A DNA stretch of 64,000 nucleotides from Colias croceus (lineage: Eukaryota; Arthropoda; Insecta; Lepidoptera; Pieridae), in the NCBI RefSeq assembly GCF_905220415.1, contig NC_059551.1, positions 878,001 to 942,000 on the forward strand, read 5' to 3'. A program made the translations under genes and the position numbers. Below are positions 26,066-39,017 of the stretch, piece by piece. Numbering within the stretch: position 1 is the first letter of the stretch; each line of letters opens with the position of its first letter. The notes beneath the pieces are model-generated. The model saw only the letters and a program-made list of their open reading frames with translations, ran no database searches and had not been told where the DNA came from.

Positions 26066-26109
26066 AGTCACCTTTGAGTTTTATATATATATCGATTATG
26101 TACATACAT

Positions 26110-26159
26110 ATCGTGCAATTTGCCTGCCACTTACATAAGTGGCAGGCAAATTGCACGAT
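26110..26159. repeat. Perfect 24-bp hairpin with 2-nt spacer
   Basis: ATCGTGCAATTTGCCTGCCA plus CTTA (26110-26133) is followed by CA and then its exact reverse complement (26136-26159). The spacer is too short for a standard microRNA loop, so a fold-back duplication is likelier. Confidence 0.8.
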
Positions 26160-29035
26160 TTCAAATATCCAAAGTGCGTCAAATTGCGTACCTAGTTTTA
26201 TAATATGCTTAGAACTTGTAATTATAATTTTGGCTTCGCTATTTAGTTCAAATCTATCAACAATGGTATGTTCTTTGCTACTCCCACCAGAAGTGTTACT
26301 ATAATGTCTAATGTCCAGTGTGGCAAAGTGATGGGGCTACATGACCTATAAATAATAGCTCAATCGTTTTACCCTGGAATTAACACTTAAGACATAGCAC
26401 CCCAGTACCCGTATCACATACTTCGTATGCACACGGCGTCCGTATCGACCGAGCATACGACCAACTTCGTAGCTGAAGTGACACTCACAAACTTTGTCAC
26501 TTTACAACCGAGATAAACAATTTAAAATTTTATCACGCAAGAGACTGCAGCGTGCAAATCTTTTGTGTAAACTTATTTATTACTTACTTGGAAATTATAT
26601 TGTTATGAAATGTGAAAGGCAGCTGAAATTGTTCTATTATCATGAAGGAGATATAAAATTAAGATTGTAGTTCACTACCCATTTTTAATTATTTAAATTA
26701 ATTGAATAGAGAGAACAGATACATATTATCCAAAAAAGGAGGGAGAAAGTAGGCAAATATCGATATTTTTTTGGACATTATAATAGAATAACTAATAAAG
26801 ACATTTTTTATCTTAAATACCTACCACCTTATACTTAACTTTTCTATAAGAAATATATCGATGTTAAAACATATTATTATATAAGTACATGTGATAAATC
26901 ATGCCTTCGCAGGTGGTATGCGAGCTCATTTTTCTAACGAGTGGGCGGGCATTGGAACATTTATATTTTCTTCGGGTTTTGGTATTTCTTTAGTGTATAC
27001 TAGGTTGTATATTAAATACATGATATATCTCCTTTCCTTTCTCAGATAACTATTCTATCAGCTTTTATTATATATTATAGGTTTATATTTTAGATTTTAC
27101 CAGTTTAAAAAAACACATCGATAGACTTTGAAGTTAATAATCATCCCTATAAAAAACAATTTTATACCTCGTTAAAATACCACTACCCTAGTACTTTAAA
27201 ATACGATAGGCGTTCAACAAACAATGTCCCTAACATGCATGCCAAATAAACATTCCGAATGCCAGTTACACAAGTTACCAACACGCCACTCGAAGTATTT
27301 TAAGGGGTCACTGCTGTCCAATCAGTTGCGCAAATTTTCCTTTATATTTGTCCAACACAATAATTTATTCAACGTTATGCAGGAAAGAAATATAACCTAA
27401 ATTTAATATAAACCTCAAATTGAAACAGGCCTTGTTTGTATAGACTGCAAAGTTAGTTAAACGTTCTTTCAAAATTAAACTAAAATGTACAGTGACCATA
27501 GTTTTTGAACTGAATAGCACAACCATTCAACACATTTAATAAAAATAAGTTATCAGCCAGACTAAAATGTATGCAAACATTATTGTTCTAATTACGAAAC
27601 CATTATAAAGATACATAAAAACCATAAAAACATTCAAACTCAATTTATTTATTAGACATCTTCTAGAAGCACTTTTGAAACGTCATAACATTTAGCATTT
27701 AACACCGATTCGAAAAAGAATAAATCAATCAAAATCTTAACAACTGCTTAACAACGAGCAGCCCTGACTCCGCAATCAATAATTCATAGGATTCAATAAA
27801 TACTGATGATTTCCACTGGGAGCCGCTAACTCCTCCCTCGAGTACGTCTTAGCTGAGATACACGTTTTAATTGTTGACATTGTGTCTATAATTACGTTGA
27901 TTTTACAAGCACTTGAGTTTTCTTTTATTTTGGTAAGAAAATTTGGTAAAGAACATAAATATTTTGCATTTTCGTGTAAAAAATAAGGAAAAGATATTAG
28001 TAATTAACATTAATTTAATAATATTATAACACAAGACATCATTCTTAGTGTATTATGTACCTTGTATTCTTAATTTCAGTTTTCACTGTGAAGAAAAAGT
28101 ATGTTAGTAATAAAAACTAGCATTTTATACTATTAAGGCAATACAACTGAAAACTATATAATACCACTCGATAGAAATACTCAAACTCAATAGAAATACA
28201 AGAATTGCCCTATAATATAAACGATCGTTTAAATGCTACGAGTTGCCTACGTAACATGCTACGTCGTAGCGCTACGTTCAGAACTTTGAAATTGCCGAGA
28301 AACGAAATAGCACTTAAACTTACCGGGGTAGCTGCAGACACAGTATCTGTGGAAGAAAACAATTTTTATTAATATCAAATACAAAAAAATAAATAAAAAA
28401 GGAATAAATAAGCAAGGATAGTATTTTAATTTCCAAACAAGGTATATCACTATAACAATAAACTACTTTAAACTTTTTAGAATAATTTCATATTAAATAC
28501 CCACTCAAATCTTTTAAATATAACTTTAAACTTTTCATTATTTTTTCATTTCTATTCAGTAAAATTTATGTTTCGTATTTATTCTCATAACTTGTTACAA
28601 CCGTAATTATTACCGCTAATTTTCACAAGGCACAACCCTAATTGTAAACCCTTTATTATTTTAAAAAATACATCGCTACCTTCTCATAGTAGCTATAAGT
28701 AAAAATAAAAGAGGGAAACAAATGGTCCCCTTTCCACATTCATCTACAAAAACTCCACTACATAAATTACATGAAGCCGAACACTAACGAGCAAATGCAC
28801 ACCAATCTAGTTCTAATTGACACAGTCGTTAGATCTTAATTCCCTTAATTACTCTCGAACTAGCGTCTAATAGGGGTGGTCCAAACTATTAGAGCGGAGG
28901 TCAAATGAATAACTAAGTTAGGAATAGGAAATGTTAGATTTAACCACCTATATTTAGGTACAAGAGACTTACAAAATAAATTATAAAAAAGCGACAATTT
29001 AAAAGCGATAAACAGAACCACTGTTCTGATACACT
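26160..29035. other. Gene-free stretch
   Basis: No credible exon. A CTACG-rich patch (TGCTACGAGTTGCC, CATGCTACGTCGTAGCGCTACG) lies at 28234-28275. The rest is plain AT-rich sequence. Confidence 0.5.
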
Positions 29036-29212
29036 TATCTATACTTAATAATATAAGCTGAAGAGTTTGTTTGTCTGTTTGTTTGAACGCGCTAATCTCG
29101 GGAAGTACTGGTCCGATTTGAAAAATTATTTCGGTAGGCTTTATAATATCATCTCGCTAATACAAACAGGAGCGAAGCAATGCAGGTAAAACCGCAGAGC
29201 ACCGCTAGTAGC
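29036..29212 (+). mobile_element. Helitron-like repeat (Lep1-like)
   Basis: Starts TCTATACTTAATAATATAAGC and ends AGAGCACCGCTAGT. It has lost the middle AGATAGCCCATTTATCGAGG block, so it is an internally deleted copy. Confidence 0.65.
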
Positions 29213-29418
29213 TTATAAAATTCTGCTATAAATCAATAATTTCACAAAAGAAACAAGTTCTGGTTTCTGTCTTATAAACTCCCCCAGTGTGTATTGAATT
29301 TCAATTAGGTACCAATAAAAGAATACAATAGCAAGTGTTTATTTATTCTAACTTTATAGCATCCGTAATAGATTTTCTAGACAACTTTTCTATTACCACT
29401 TGTTATTTTTTAAACAAC

Positions 29419-29640
29419 TAGCTTTCCGCCCGCGGCTGCACCCGCGTTTTTAAAGGAAACCCGCATAGTTCCCGTTTCCGTGGGATTTCCGGGAAAAAAC
29501 CTATCCTATGTGTTAATCCAAGTTACCCTCTATATGTGTGCTAAATTTCATTGTAATCGGTTCAGTAGTTTATGCGTGAAAACCATACATACATACAAAC
29601 CTTTCCTCTTTATAATATTAGTATAGAAGTATAGATATAG
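29419..29640 (-). mobile_element. Helitron-like repeat, second family
   Basis: Opens ACTAGCTTTCCGCCCGCGGC, then CCCGCATAGTTCCCGTTTCC, CTAAATTTCATTGTAATCGG, a CATACATACA run and TTTATAATATTAGTATAGAAG. Confidence 0.65.
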
Positions 29641-31479
29641 AATAAAATGACAAACGTGTACTATAAATTTATAAGTAACGTACCGTTTAAAACTTTGACT
29701 ATTATTAAACAGACTTGATATTATAACCCACAGAAAACCCTATATTTAAAGGGTCCAAAGGTCATACCGGTCCATAATAGTCGAACAATTCTATAAATAG
29801 CCCGAATAAGAATAAACTTTTACGTAAGGTCACTAACCAGTAACCATCGTTATAAACACCAAGTGTGTTCCTTATCAGTGAAATGAGGATAATTAATTAT
29901 AGTATACTCCTAAAAATACATATTTTTTATACCTTTACAATTTATAAGAGAAACTATTAATTTAGATTGTAAATGCCTGCAAATAAATTCAATTCGATAT
30001 TCACGTAACGAAGCGTCCAGACAAACAGATAATAATATATTTTTAAAAATAAGAGAGAAGAGATCAAAGCTAATTAAGCTTCGATTTCCTTTGGTATCCA
30101 TCCATGTTTTTCTAACTGATCATATAATTCTTCATATATTCTCCTTTTATATGTCCATATTTACTTTGCAATATTTTGCCCTAGTCCTTTCAATCTTTTT
30201 ACACACGACAAATTCATCTCACTGAGCAGCCAACATTTCTAACCACATACTCCAAATGTCAATTTCCTAGGCCATTTATGTAACATGTATTGAATAGGCT
30301 TACGTCAACGCTGGTGGCCGGCTCGAATACATTTCAGAACACGCAACATTGGCCTAACTTCTGTGCCTTGAACGTTGAATCAAATATTTAACAATGCCAA
30401 ACTTTCAGTGGCAAACGAATTAAAACAGAACTGTTTCTTAAATTCACATGTATCTTCAATTTATCATTTCATGTTAAGACTGGACAGTAACACAATAAAT
30501 TGTAACACAGTAGATGTAGAAAGTAAAAATTATCGGTATAATAAATGTCTTAGATTGTAGGACTATTAGTTGGTTATGGCTCAAAAATGACTGGATGAAT
30601 TTCGGTAAGATTTGCTACGTTCAACAATTTAAAGGTAAAATACATGTACCTACTGGATAATATCCCGATCCAAACTGGGATGTCAGTAGGCAAAAATATT
30701 CCAATAATTTTAATATCGACAAAGAAGCATGACTATGAAAGGTTTTACATATTGTCTGGTAACCAGGTCACAATAATTATCTGTTAATACGATTAGAGGT
30801 TTAATTATCAGCTTTGTGTTAATATTATAATTCAGATCAAATAAAGGTTACTGATTGATATTAAGTAAACCTAGAAATTCATAGGAAGAAGGGATTATGC
30901 ACCTACTATGGAGAATAAGTAAGAAATCTCAATAAAGACTCCGGAATAATAGTTATTCGATCTTTCTGACAATCCAAATGTAAAATGTATTTTCCTAGGT
31001 ATTATATAGGTTGTGTGAGTAGGCATGATAATAATTACTACTTGCGACTCGATAGATGTTCAACATAGTGCAGATTTTTAACTTTTGCAAATCAAAAGAA
31101 GCAGACTATCATATAAAATTAATGGAAGTCTAACTAAACTGTCGTTTAACCAACTTATAGGGACCGGGTTAGCTAGCTTACTACCTTCATTATTCAAGTT
31201 ATCAAATATGAAAGTCTAGTTTCCATGTTGAAATTATCATCTTTAATATTCATGCCAGAGCCAGTTAGCCCGACGAGCTTTTGACTTATTTCAGTCAAGA
31301 TATTATAACAATCGGTATTTGTAGTAAAGGATAGCTTTACCGGGAATTTTTATCTGTTCTTTTGAATATCTGAAATTACTGTTTTTAATGCAATTAATGT
31401 TTTTATTCTAGTATTATTTATTCGCCATAACTTATTAATTAAAATTATTTTATTCCGGCTTATAATAGATATAGAACCT
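29641..31479. other. Gene-free stretch
   Basis: Only short random ORFs. No TIR, RNA gene or repeat recognised. Confidence 0.5.
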
Positions 31480-31935
31480 TATAAGGTTCAGCGTGACTCG
31501 ACGCCTTTCCGGCTTCCTTCCACCGGCATGTTGGCCGAACGCTATTTCCGTTACACCGAAAATAATTAAGTAGGTCATATCTACTACTTGCTGTTCTACA
31601 TCCAATATACAAACAATAATGGAATAAAAACAGCATTATGTAATAAATATCTTAAAAATAAAAGCATTACAACTGCAATAGTGACGCGGTGTACCAACGC
31701 CATCTATCCCGCGCGGCGGGAACTATATATATTACATAAAACTCACCGCGCAAATTTCAAAATCGAACAGAACACGACGAGAGCACAGACAAAGCACTGT
31801 TTATGTCACAGTTAGCACAAAGGTATATTATTAGCTGCTAGTGTTCGTTCGCACGTGTGACGGGCCCGGGCGGCGCGGGCGGACTGCCGCGGCGCTGCGC
31901 CCCAACCTGCGCGGACCTAACCCGAATACCCGGGC
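31480..31935 (+). promoter_or_regulatory. Candidate promoter: TATA motif then CpG-rich patch
   Basis: In AT-rich surroundings, 31690-31745 has CGCGCGGCGGG followed by CTATATATATTACATAAAAC, a TATA-like motif with CA-containing candidate start sites about 30 nt on. About 100 nt downstream come an E-box CACGTG (31853) and a strongly CpG-rich run (CCCGGGCGGCGCGGGCGGAC). A possible splice donor (AAAG then GTATAT) lies at about 31820. No coding exon could be attached on either strand, so this is inference from composition. Confidence 0.35.
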
Positions 31936-32514
31936 AAAGAGTAAAAAACTTAGATGTGCTGTGACGTAGATATTAGATAACTTAGAGGGATGCGTAGGCA
32001 AAGAATGTGCACGTTAGACACAGCATCGATCGAAGGTGGAATATATAATTTTACGTATATACCTATACATTTTCTCTTTTATGATTTTTTTATACTATAT
32101 AGTGGAACCAACATTATCTGTTAAACATGCGATAGATAATGGTGTGGCTTCGTAATAGCCGCATTATTATATTGTATAAAATAATAAAAGCCAGCACTTT
32201 ATACGGAAATTATATTCTTTTGTTCCAAATAAAAATCGTAGCAGTTGCTACGCGGATTTTTGTTTCACTCATAATGTACGTTGATTAAAAAATACGTTCT
32301 CAGCTATTTAAATGTTTTACTGTATACACAATATGTTGTGAATGTACCTATAATAGTGGTATTTAGGTTATGGATGAAATACTAAGTTTATGCATGAAAA
32401 AACAGGACACTCGAAAAGATGATGCTAGCCAAAGAATGATCGAACAATTTCTGACGCGGCAAATGTTACCTCCGAGTATAATTCGTAAACCTCAAGCTAT
32501 GAAAATGAAATTTC

Positions 32515-32745
32515 ATCTACACTAATATTATAAAGAGGAAAAATTTGTTTGTTTGTTTGATTGTAATGAATAGGCTCATAAACTACTGGACCGATTTTAA
32601 AAATTCTGTCACCATTCGAAAGCTACATTATCCACGAGTAACATAGACTAGGTTTTATCCCGGAAATCCCGCGGGAACGGGAACTATGCGGGTTTTTCTT
32701 TGAAAACGCGGGCGAAGCCGCAGGCGGAAAGCTAGTTTCTTATAA
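32515..32745 (+). mobile_element. Helitron-like repeat, second family, reversed
   Basis: Begins TCTACACTAATATTATAAAG and ends GCCGCAGGCGGAAAGCTAGT. It has TTTATCCCGGAAATCCCGCGG and GGAACTATGCGGGTTTTTC in reverse order relative to the 21312 copy. Confidence 0.7.
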
Positions 32746-34630
32746 TTTTTCAATCGAATAATCGACATCATTTTACTAGATAGAGAAAATCTATTTTATC
32801 CTCGAAAAGACATCTGACTAAATTCGCTTGTATATATTTATAAACATTTTTTTTAAGTTTGTATCAGGCGTAGAACGTTTACGCTTGTTTCGAATTTGAA
32901 AAGCTCGACTGTGTGTGTTACTCTAAACTTCGACTAACCCATATATTTTATGCAAATTTTATGCCATTATTGATCTACATTCTGACAAGTCATTTCAAAG
33001 GCTACATTCGTCAGTCAAAATCAGCGTTATTACTTTTTCTACAACACTTGCTGATATGCGAACCATTTTGGCTCTTTATTTTGCTTTATGCACTAACTAG
33101 CTGCCTCGGCAGATGTTTTTCTGCCCTACTCTGCTGCCCTGCTCTTTTTTTACGTTAAATTAAAATTAGCCGAATAGTTTATCGAGTTTTGCGCTTATAA
33201 ACACATTTGTGCGATTCATTTTTATTACATGGAAAATATTTTGATTTTTTAAGCCAAATATAACTATAGGTACCTATGCATATGCTAGATTTACGATTGC
33301 ACTTTAGTCGACAGTAACAACTACATAGTTAAGCATATACAATCAATATCATAGTAAACATTTGATCAACGTTGACGTGCTCAGAGCGGAAGCCCCACAA
33401 GAGGCGAGCTATTTACGTCCCTCCTTGCAACCTCTCGACACACTTCCACGAAGATAAATTAAATAAAAACCCTCTTTAATAAATAAAACTAGCGCTGACC
33501 TGGCCTTAATTAATTGTGATATTTCGTTTTACGTTGTTGGTTACATATTGATATTCTGTGTAAGTCCTTGCTACGGTTATCTATTAACTAAAAAACACTT
33601 GCTATATACATGTATAAATTTTCTGCGAAAGCAAACTATGCAACTTACTAAGCTTACTCGCGAAATTCTGACCATTCAGTTCAAAGGTTATCTGTTCCAC
33701 TAACTAGTTCTAATAAATATAAATATTAAATAAATAAATCGAAAAACAAAAATGATTACTAAATAATACCTAACGGGTTAAAAGTTTAAATCTACTTATT
33801 TTTAGTTAGTGTCGTAGCTAGCTACAAAGCTAATCTTGAATTTGTAAATGTATCTTGAATACGCCACCAGATAACACCGCGAACAGATAATAATATCGCG
33901 GGTAATTTTATTATGATTTCATCGTTTACAAACGCTCGCCATTTTGAAAGATGCTCAGAATTAGGCAATTAGCATTTTCCAAAGATACACATGGAACCGC
34001 TTGCCGGCCGACATTTTCCTATTGCTGTGTAATCCTACTTCTACTATGTGATAAAAGTTAAAAATGAATCACCAAATATGTTGCTAAGCGCAAATCTCGA
34101 GAAAAGCTCAACCAATTTTGGTAATTGCTTTTTTGTTAGGGCATAAGGATCTTTTGTAAAGAAAACACGAGGAAAAATAAACTGAACCAAATATTCCTAA
34201 TTCCGATTTCTCGACATATTATGTATTACGTATTATGTTGCCTCGTATTATACGTATTGGTTTAGGGATGGTTTAGGGTCTACATATAGGAGAGACATAT
34301 CTACATATACCTACCATCTGCATAGCAATTATTACTCTCAGAAAAATAATCTCAAAAAAAATATTTATGCTACAGAAAAAGTCTGGTTATTATTTTCTTC
34401 GTTTCTTGTATTTATAGATAACAGACATAATATCAGGTATTTTTGGGTCAATCAATTTTTAAAGGTCCCGATCATAATTTTCTCGTATTTTTTTTTTTAC
34501 TTAATTTTCAGCATTTTACTATTTCATTTAGAAGATAATTCTTCGTAGATTAAGATTATATAAGCAGCAGTGATGTTGATTAAATACATTTGTGGATTTA
34601 ACTTCACGAATCGATCTATTCACGGGAAAT
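32746..34630. other. Gene-free stretch
   Basis: An 81-codon ORF at 32913 has random composition. Bases 33370-33460 are somewhat GC-enriched but show no splice signals or family motif. Nothing else recognised. Confidence 0.45.
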
Positions 34631-34632
34631 AA

Positions 34633-35213
34633 TGTCCTTTGGACAACTTACACAATAGTACTTTTTTAAATGTTAAATTCCCTTAAGAATTAAAACAAAT
34701 TCTTCTAATATTAAATAATAAATAATATTTTGATATTTGTTCTATTTACACCCAAAATACGAAATATTTTTATTAAAATTGAAACGAATGATGTCTTTTG
34801 AACAACCAAATAATGTTTCATATATAAAAAAGTTTCAGTAAAGCGGAAATAGTGATATTTTTTACAAAAAAACTATTAAGGCGAGGTTGTTACGTATCGT
34901 ATTATTGATTTTACTTAATTAAAATGAACTGATTCTCGATAAAACTGAATGAAAGAAGTTTAATGTGATTTTCATATGGGGACATCTTAGTTGTAGTAGT
35001 AGCGTCTTGATTTTTGAAATGTTAAAATTACAATTAAACTAGACATAAAAACGCGTAATAAAAATGTGTTCCCGAAACAGCCGAGTAATAAACAAAACAT
35101 GAACTATTTAACTGTTAAAGTATAAGTTTTATATAATAATTGTCCTAGGGACAACCAAATTGTCCATGGTACAACCACTTTGGTTGACCAAGTGACTGGT
35201 TGTCCGCGGGACA
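34633..35213. repeat. Cluster of TGTCCNNNGGACA palindromes
   Basis: Three exact copies of the 13-bp palindrome occur: TGTCCTTTGGACA at 34633-34645, TGTCCTAGGGACA at 35141-35153 and TGTCCGCGGGACA at 35201-35213. A one-mismatch copy TGTCCATGGTACA is at 35161-35173 and a weaker TGTCTTTTGAACA near 34792. Several are extended by T and A to TTGTCC...GGACAA. Single half-sites (GGACAACCA, GGGACAAA) are also seen near 35565, 35735 and 35777. Confidence 0.6.
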
Positions 35214-36029
35214 TTTTTAAAATTTTGAGCCGCCAAGCAAATACTATTGTTATTTTATATATTAATCTCAGCTCACACTAAAATATAGATGAAAGCGCAT
35301 CCCGTGTAGTATAATTGATAACAATGCATCAAGTTCTTACGTTTTAATCACAGTTGTCTGACGGACTGACAAAAAAGCCACCCCACACTCACCAACGTCG
35401 CTCGGATGACTGTTGCCGTGATTTTATACAAATCAAAATGGCGTTTGAGCCCGACAGTTAATTATAGTGTTAAGCTTGTTGTTTAGGAATCTACCGTGCC
35501 ATCTATGTTTTGGTTTCATAACTAAATTATGGTTGTCTGTGAGACCTGTGCCATGTAGATGATTTATAGGGACAAAAGTAAAATGCCTGAAAATCGTATT
35601 ATATCCAATAAAAAAAAAATTGTTTGTTTGTTTTTATGTCAATAATTATGTACTGAAACAAGGAGTGTATTTGGTATTTATGGTCGTGATAGTATGTGTT
35701 TGTGATGCGAAGTTTGTTAATGCATAGTGGCTTGGGGACAAATGTGTTAGTACTGGAAAATTGCATTTAGTCTCTGGACAACCATGAAACTACGCACAAA
35801 TTAATAAAACAAGTAAAATATTGTTCGCAATAATGTTAGAAAATATTAAAAGGAATATAATTAAAACCAATTTAACTCTTTATGATTTCATGTTTATTAA
35901 TTATCGTTCAGGGACATGATGCGTGTACCGTCGGACCAATAAAAGTTGATCGACCCTTTTAATATAATATAGGTATGAGTAAGCTGTATTTTATTAGTAT
36001 TCTATCATAGTTCATTTTACGCGATTATT

Positions 36030-36110
36030 AATACATTTAGAAAGAAGAAAGATTTTAACGGATTTTAAACGCGTATTCATTATACTATTATCCCCAAGAT
36101 TCGCACACTT
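36030..36110. repeat. Fragment related to the spacer of the 14-1106 foldback
   Basis: AAAGATTTTAACGGATTTTAAACGCG followed by TATTCATTATACTATTATCCCCAAG matches about 509-564 with small indels. This marks a dispersed family. Confidence 0.6.
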
Positions 36111-36433
36111 TGCAGTAAGCATGGTCACAGGGAGACAGTCCCCAGTCTCCCCAGGCCCCAGTCTAAAACAAAACACTAAATACTTGTGAATTACAAAAAC
36201 AGTCAAATTGTTTCAAGTTTTTTTTATTAGGTACATATACAAAGAAGCATAAAAATAGCGTTGATACTTCTTGTAGATAGCTAAAGAAACTCAAACATAA
36301 ACTAAGAAATAAAAAAGATTTAAAATGTTCCATACATTTATTAAGCAAGAATAAGCCAAACACTTCAACTTAAAATGCAAATAAAAACAAGATACAAAAA
36401 GCTATAATACGACAAACACAATTGTAAAAGTAA

Positions 36434-36440
36434 TATTTTA
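36434..36440 (-). terminator. Polyadenylation signal of the 103-aa membrane-protein gene
   Basis: AATAAA on the minus strand (TTTATT on the plus strand), about 240 nt past the stop codon at 36682. Confidence 0.45.
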
Positions 36441-36681
36441 TTGAGACATATTTATTATTATAAAATGGATTCAAAAATAAATCAAATGTAATGTCACCAA
36501 AAGGAAATGATATAAAACAGGTTGGACATTATAATAATAATCTATGTTTTGGAGATGCCTCTGTCATCTGTGCTTGATAAAGCCATACTTCATACTTTTT
36601 TTTAATTATTATTATTAGTAATAAAAAACCCCTAAACCGCAAACTTAACTTCTGTTTTGTATAAAATATATGATTTCTCAG

Positions 36682-36993
36682 TTAAATGATCATAGTTTTT
36701 GTGGTATTATCTCCCTTCATAGTCATACGCATTTTATAAGAACGATGTATGTTACTTGCAAACGACATAAATTTGCACATGACAATATAAAAGAGAATAG
36801 ACAGCAGAAACATTATTATGTAGCTCTGTTTCTTATTTTCATCAGTTAAATATTTGATGTAATGTATCAATTCTTGATTTATCTCTATGCTTGTATTAAC
36901 GGATTTTGAATATGATTCAACACAAATGTTGTTTAGCGAGTTAGTTGTATTGAGGAGGTCTTCCATCAACATTAGATCTAGAGGTGGAGACAT
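36682..36993 (-). CDS. Unrecognised 103-aa single-pass membrane protein
   Basis: I do not recognise the family. The protein has an acidic N-terminal half with two NxT/S sequons (N15, N33), a hydrophobic segment at about residues 58-78 (IIMFLLSILFYIVMCKF) and a short basic tail (KMRMTMK). The charge difference suggests N-terminus outside or lumenal, C-terminus in the cytosol, without a cleaved signal peptide. The gene model is why I think it is real. A splice acceptor (TTTAACAG) lies 23 nt before the ATG (exon start 37016), a donor (CTTTG then GTATGT) ends a non-coding exon at 38616, and a poly-A signal follows the stop. The whole protein is in the second exon. It lies divergent from lark, about 5 kb away. 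It could still be a chance ORF in a non-coding transcript. Confidence 0.5.
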   Translation of the reverse strand: MSPPLDLMLMEDLLNTTNSLNNICVESYSKSVNTSIEINQELIHYIKYLTDENKKQSYIIMFLLSILFYIVMCKFMSFASNIHRSYKMRMTMKGDNTTKTMII

Positions 36994-37265
36994 ACTGCAG
37001 TATTCGTTCTTGTTGCCTGTTAAACAAATTCTTATTTAATACTGTTCATTTGCAAATGCTGTTAAATCTCTTCAATTGTTTTGGGATTTATAATAAAAAC
37101 AGATTTGTTCATAAAACTGACTGTTGATAAATACTAGAATATACATATACATAACTAGTAATTGCATGAATGAAACGGATTATTAAGAAAAATGTAACAA
37201 AAAATGTTTTTAAACAAAAAATAATTTTGTTTATAAGTACACATAATTTATAAACTTAAGAAGCG

Positions 37266-37300
37266 ATAGAGATACATATATATATATATATATATATATC
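37266..37300. repeat. (TA)n microsatellite
   Basis: An uninterrupted TA run of about 22 nt inside the intron of the 103-aa protein gene. Confidence 0.9.
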
Positions 37301-37852
37301 TGAAGCCATACATACATCTTAACTTATTAACCTAATAAGGTTTGAAAAAATGTGTAGGCCTATCTATATCTATATAATATGTATATAAAAATGAAACCCG
37401 TTTCGCATTGTCACTGCATCACTATGTGAACGGGTGGACCGATATTGATAATTCTTTTTTTATTATATTCCTTGAAGTATGAGGATGGTTCTTATGTAGA
37501 GAAATCGTAAATATGTACCACGTACACAAATCTAGTACAATATTTTTTTTTTTTTTTGGTATGTATAAATGCAATCTGCTCAAGAACATTCAGCACTTGG
37601 TTATGAATGGATTGAGACTTGTAGGGCAGGCGATCCAGTGATGCCAGCCGTATTTTTTTTTTGTATTTATTTTTTTAGTAGTCTAGTCTTAGTCTAGTAC
37701 AATACAAAAATCAATTTCTGTGTAGTAAATTGATTTAACAATTTATCTGTGCATATAATAACATTACTACTGCTGAAAACTTGAAACATTTTGAGGAAAC
37801 TGACATAATGAAGAATCAAAAGTTTCACGACATTTGACATCCGCCAACCCAC

Positions 37853-37925
37853 AATGGCCAGCATGGTAAAAATAGCCTGATCCCAGAGGAGGCCCATGTC
37901 CCAGCAGTGAGAACATATATTGGCC
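37853..37925 (+). mobile_element. Short LINE 3'-end fragment
   Basis: GAGGAGGCCCATGTCCCAGCAGTGAGAAC is the tail motif of a common lepidopteran non-LTR element. The same motif recurs at about 58638-58680. Only tens of bases remain. Confidence 0.45.
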
Positions 37926-38615
37926 GATAATTATTAAGGTATATACATGTTATCCATCATTATGACAGATTAACAAGAGTTTCTTATTTTCAGTAACTAT
38001 TTGGAGCATTTTCTGAATGAAGTCTAGTCAAATAAATAAATGTTTGAGTTAGTAACACATTAAATCTAGGATGTTTTATCATGTGGTGACTTAATTATGC
38101 AGAAAGATAAAAACAAAATTACACAATTTATAAGGATATAAATAGTGGAAAGCTGATTGAGAAAATACTTATGACATTGAGTATAGAAGACAGTAACACC
38201 AATTAACCTTTAATTAGGTTTTAAACTATTTATTACATAGAAATGTTAAAATTTGGACACCAATTTCCAAAGAAATGTTAATTAGGTACCTAATAGGTAA
38301 TTAACAAAGACAGTTAAGTTCATATTTTAATTATTCCTAATTCCTATATGGATTTTATTTCACAAAATTATGAATGTAAATTTCAAAATGTCAAGTAGAG
38401 AAGTATGTAGCAAACATTTCCCATATTAAAAGCATGCTGTTTAAAGACAATTAACTACAAATATTCATACGTTTTATTAAACCGACTGTTCATATTTTTC
38501 AATGCGTCAGTCACCTATTTTTTTACTAGTACATTCAAGAGAAACTCCTATTCGGCAATCGGCATATTGCTTTTACTAAAAATATACAATATAAAAGAAA
38601 ATAAACAATACATAC

Positions 38616-38750
38616 CAAAGAAGATGAAACAGAGATGAATCGCACACTCGTTCAATTAAAACAAGTTATTAAATAGCACAGGAAATAAAAGTATTTTGTT
38701 TGTTATAATATGACTTTTTCCGATATTTTCAGACCACCACAGTAAAATTA
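38616..38750 (-). other. Probable non-coding first exon of the 103-aa protein gene
   Basis: The 3' edge is set by the donor GTATGT at 38615-38610. The 5' edge is a guess, since no TATA box is obvious. The exon has no usable in-frame ATG, which leaves the ATG at 36993 as the first good start. Confidence 0.4.
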
Positions 38751-39017
38751 AATGACATTAAATTGTCAAACGCAGAATGCAGATAGCACAGAGAAAGTAA
38801 CACAGATAAGTATATAGAAAGTCAGGTAAGTAATTCACAGATAGGTTATAAGGTGGTTATAAGAGAATATACTATTTAATAACCAAATAAGTGCTAAATG
38901 TGGCTAAAGTAAAGCTTGTGAGAAAAAAAAGACTGTAATTTTTCATTTAAGATTAAAAAAACGTGTCGTGATTTTTTTTTGAGTGAGGAGTAATCATGTT
39001 TTGTATTTTTATGAATA

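Noticed and set aside
26110..26159. MicroRNA precursor
   Set aside because: The stem is perfect and the loop only 2 nt, unlike animal pre-miRNAs.
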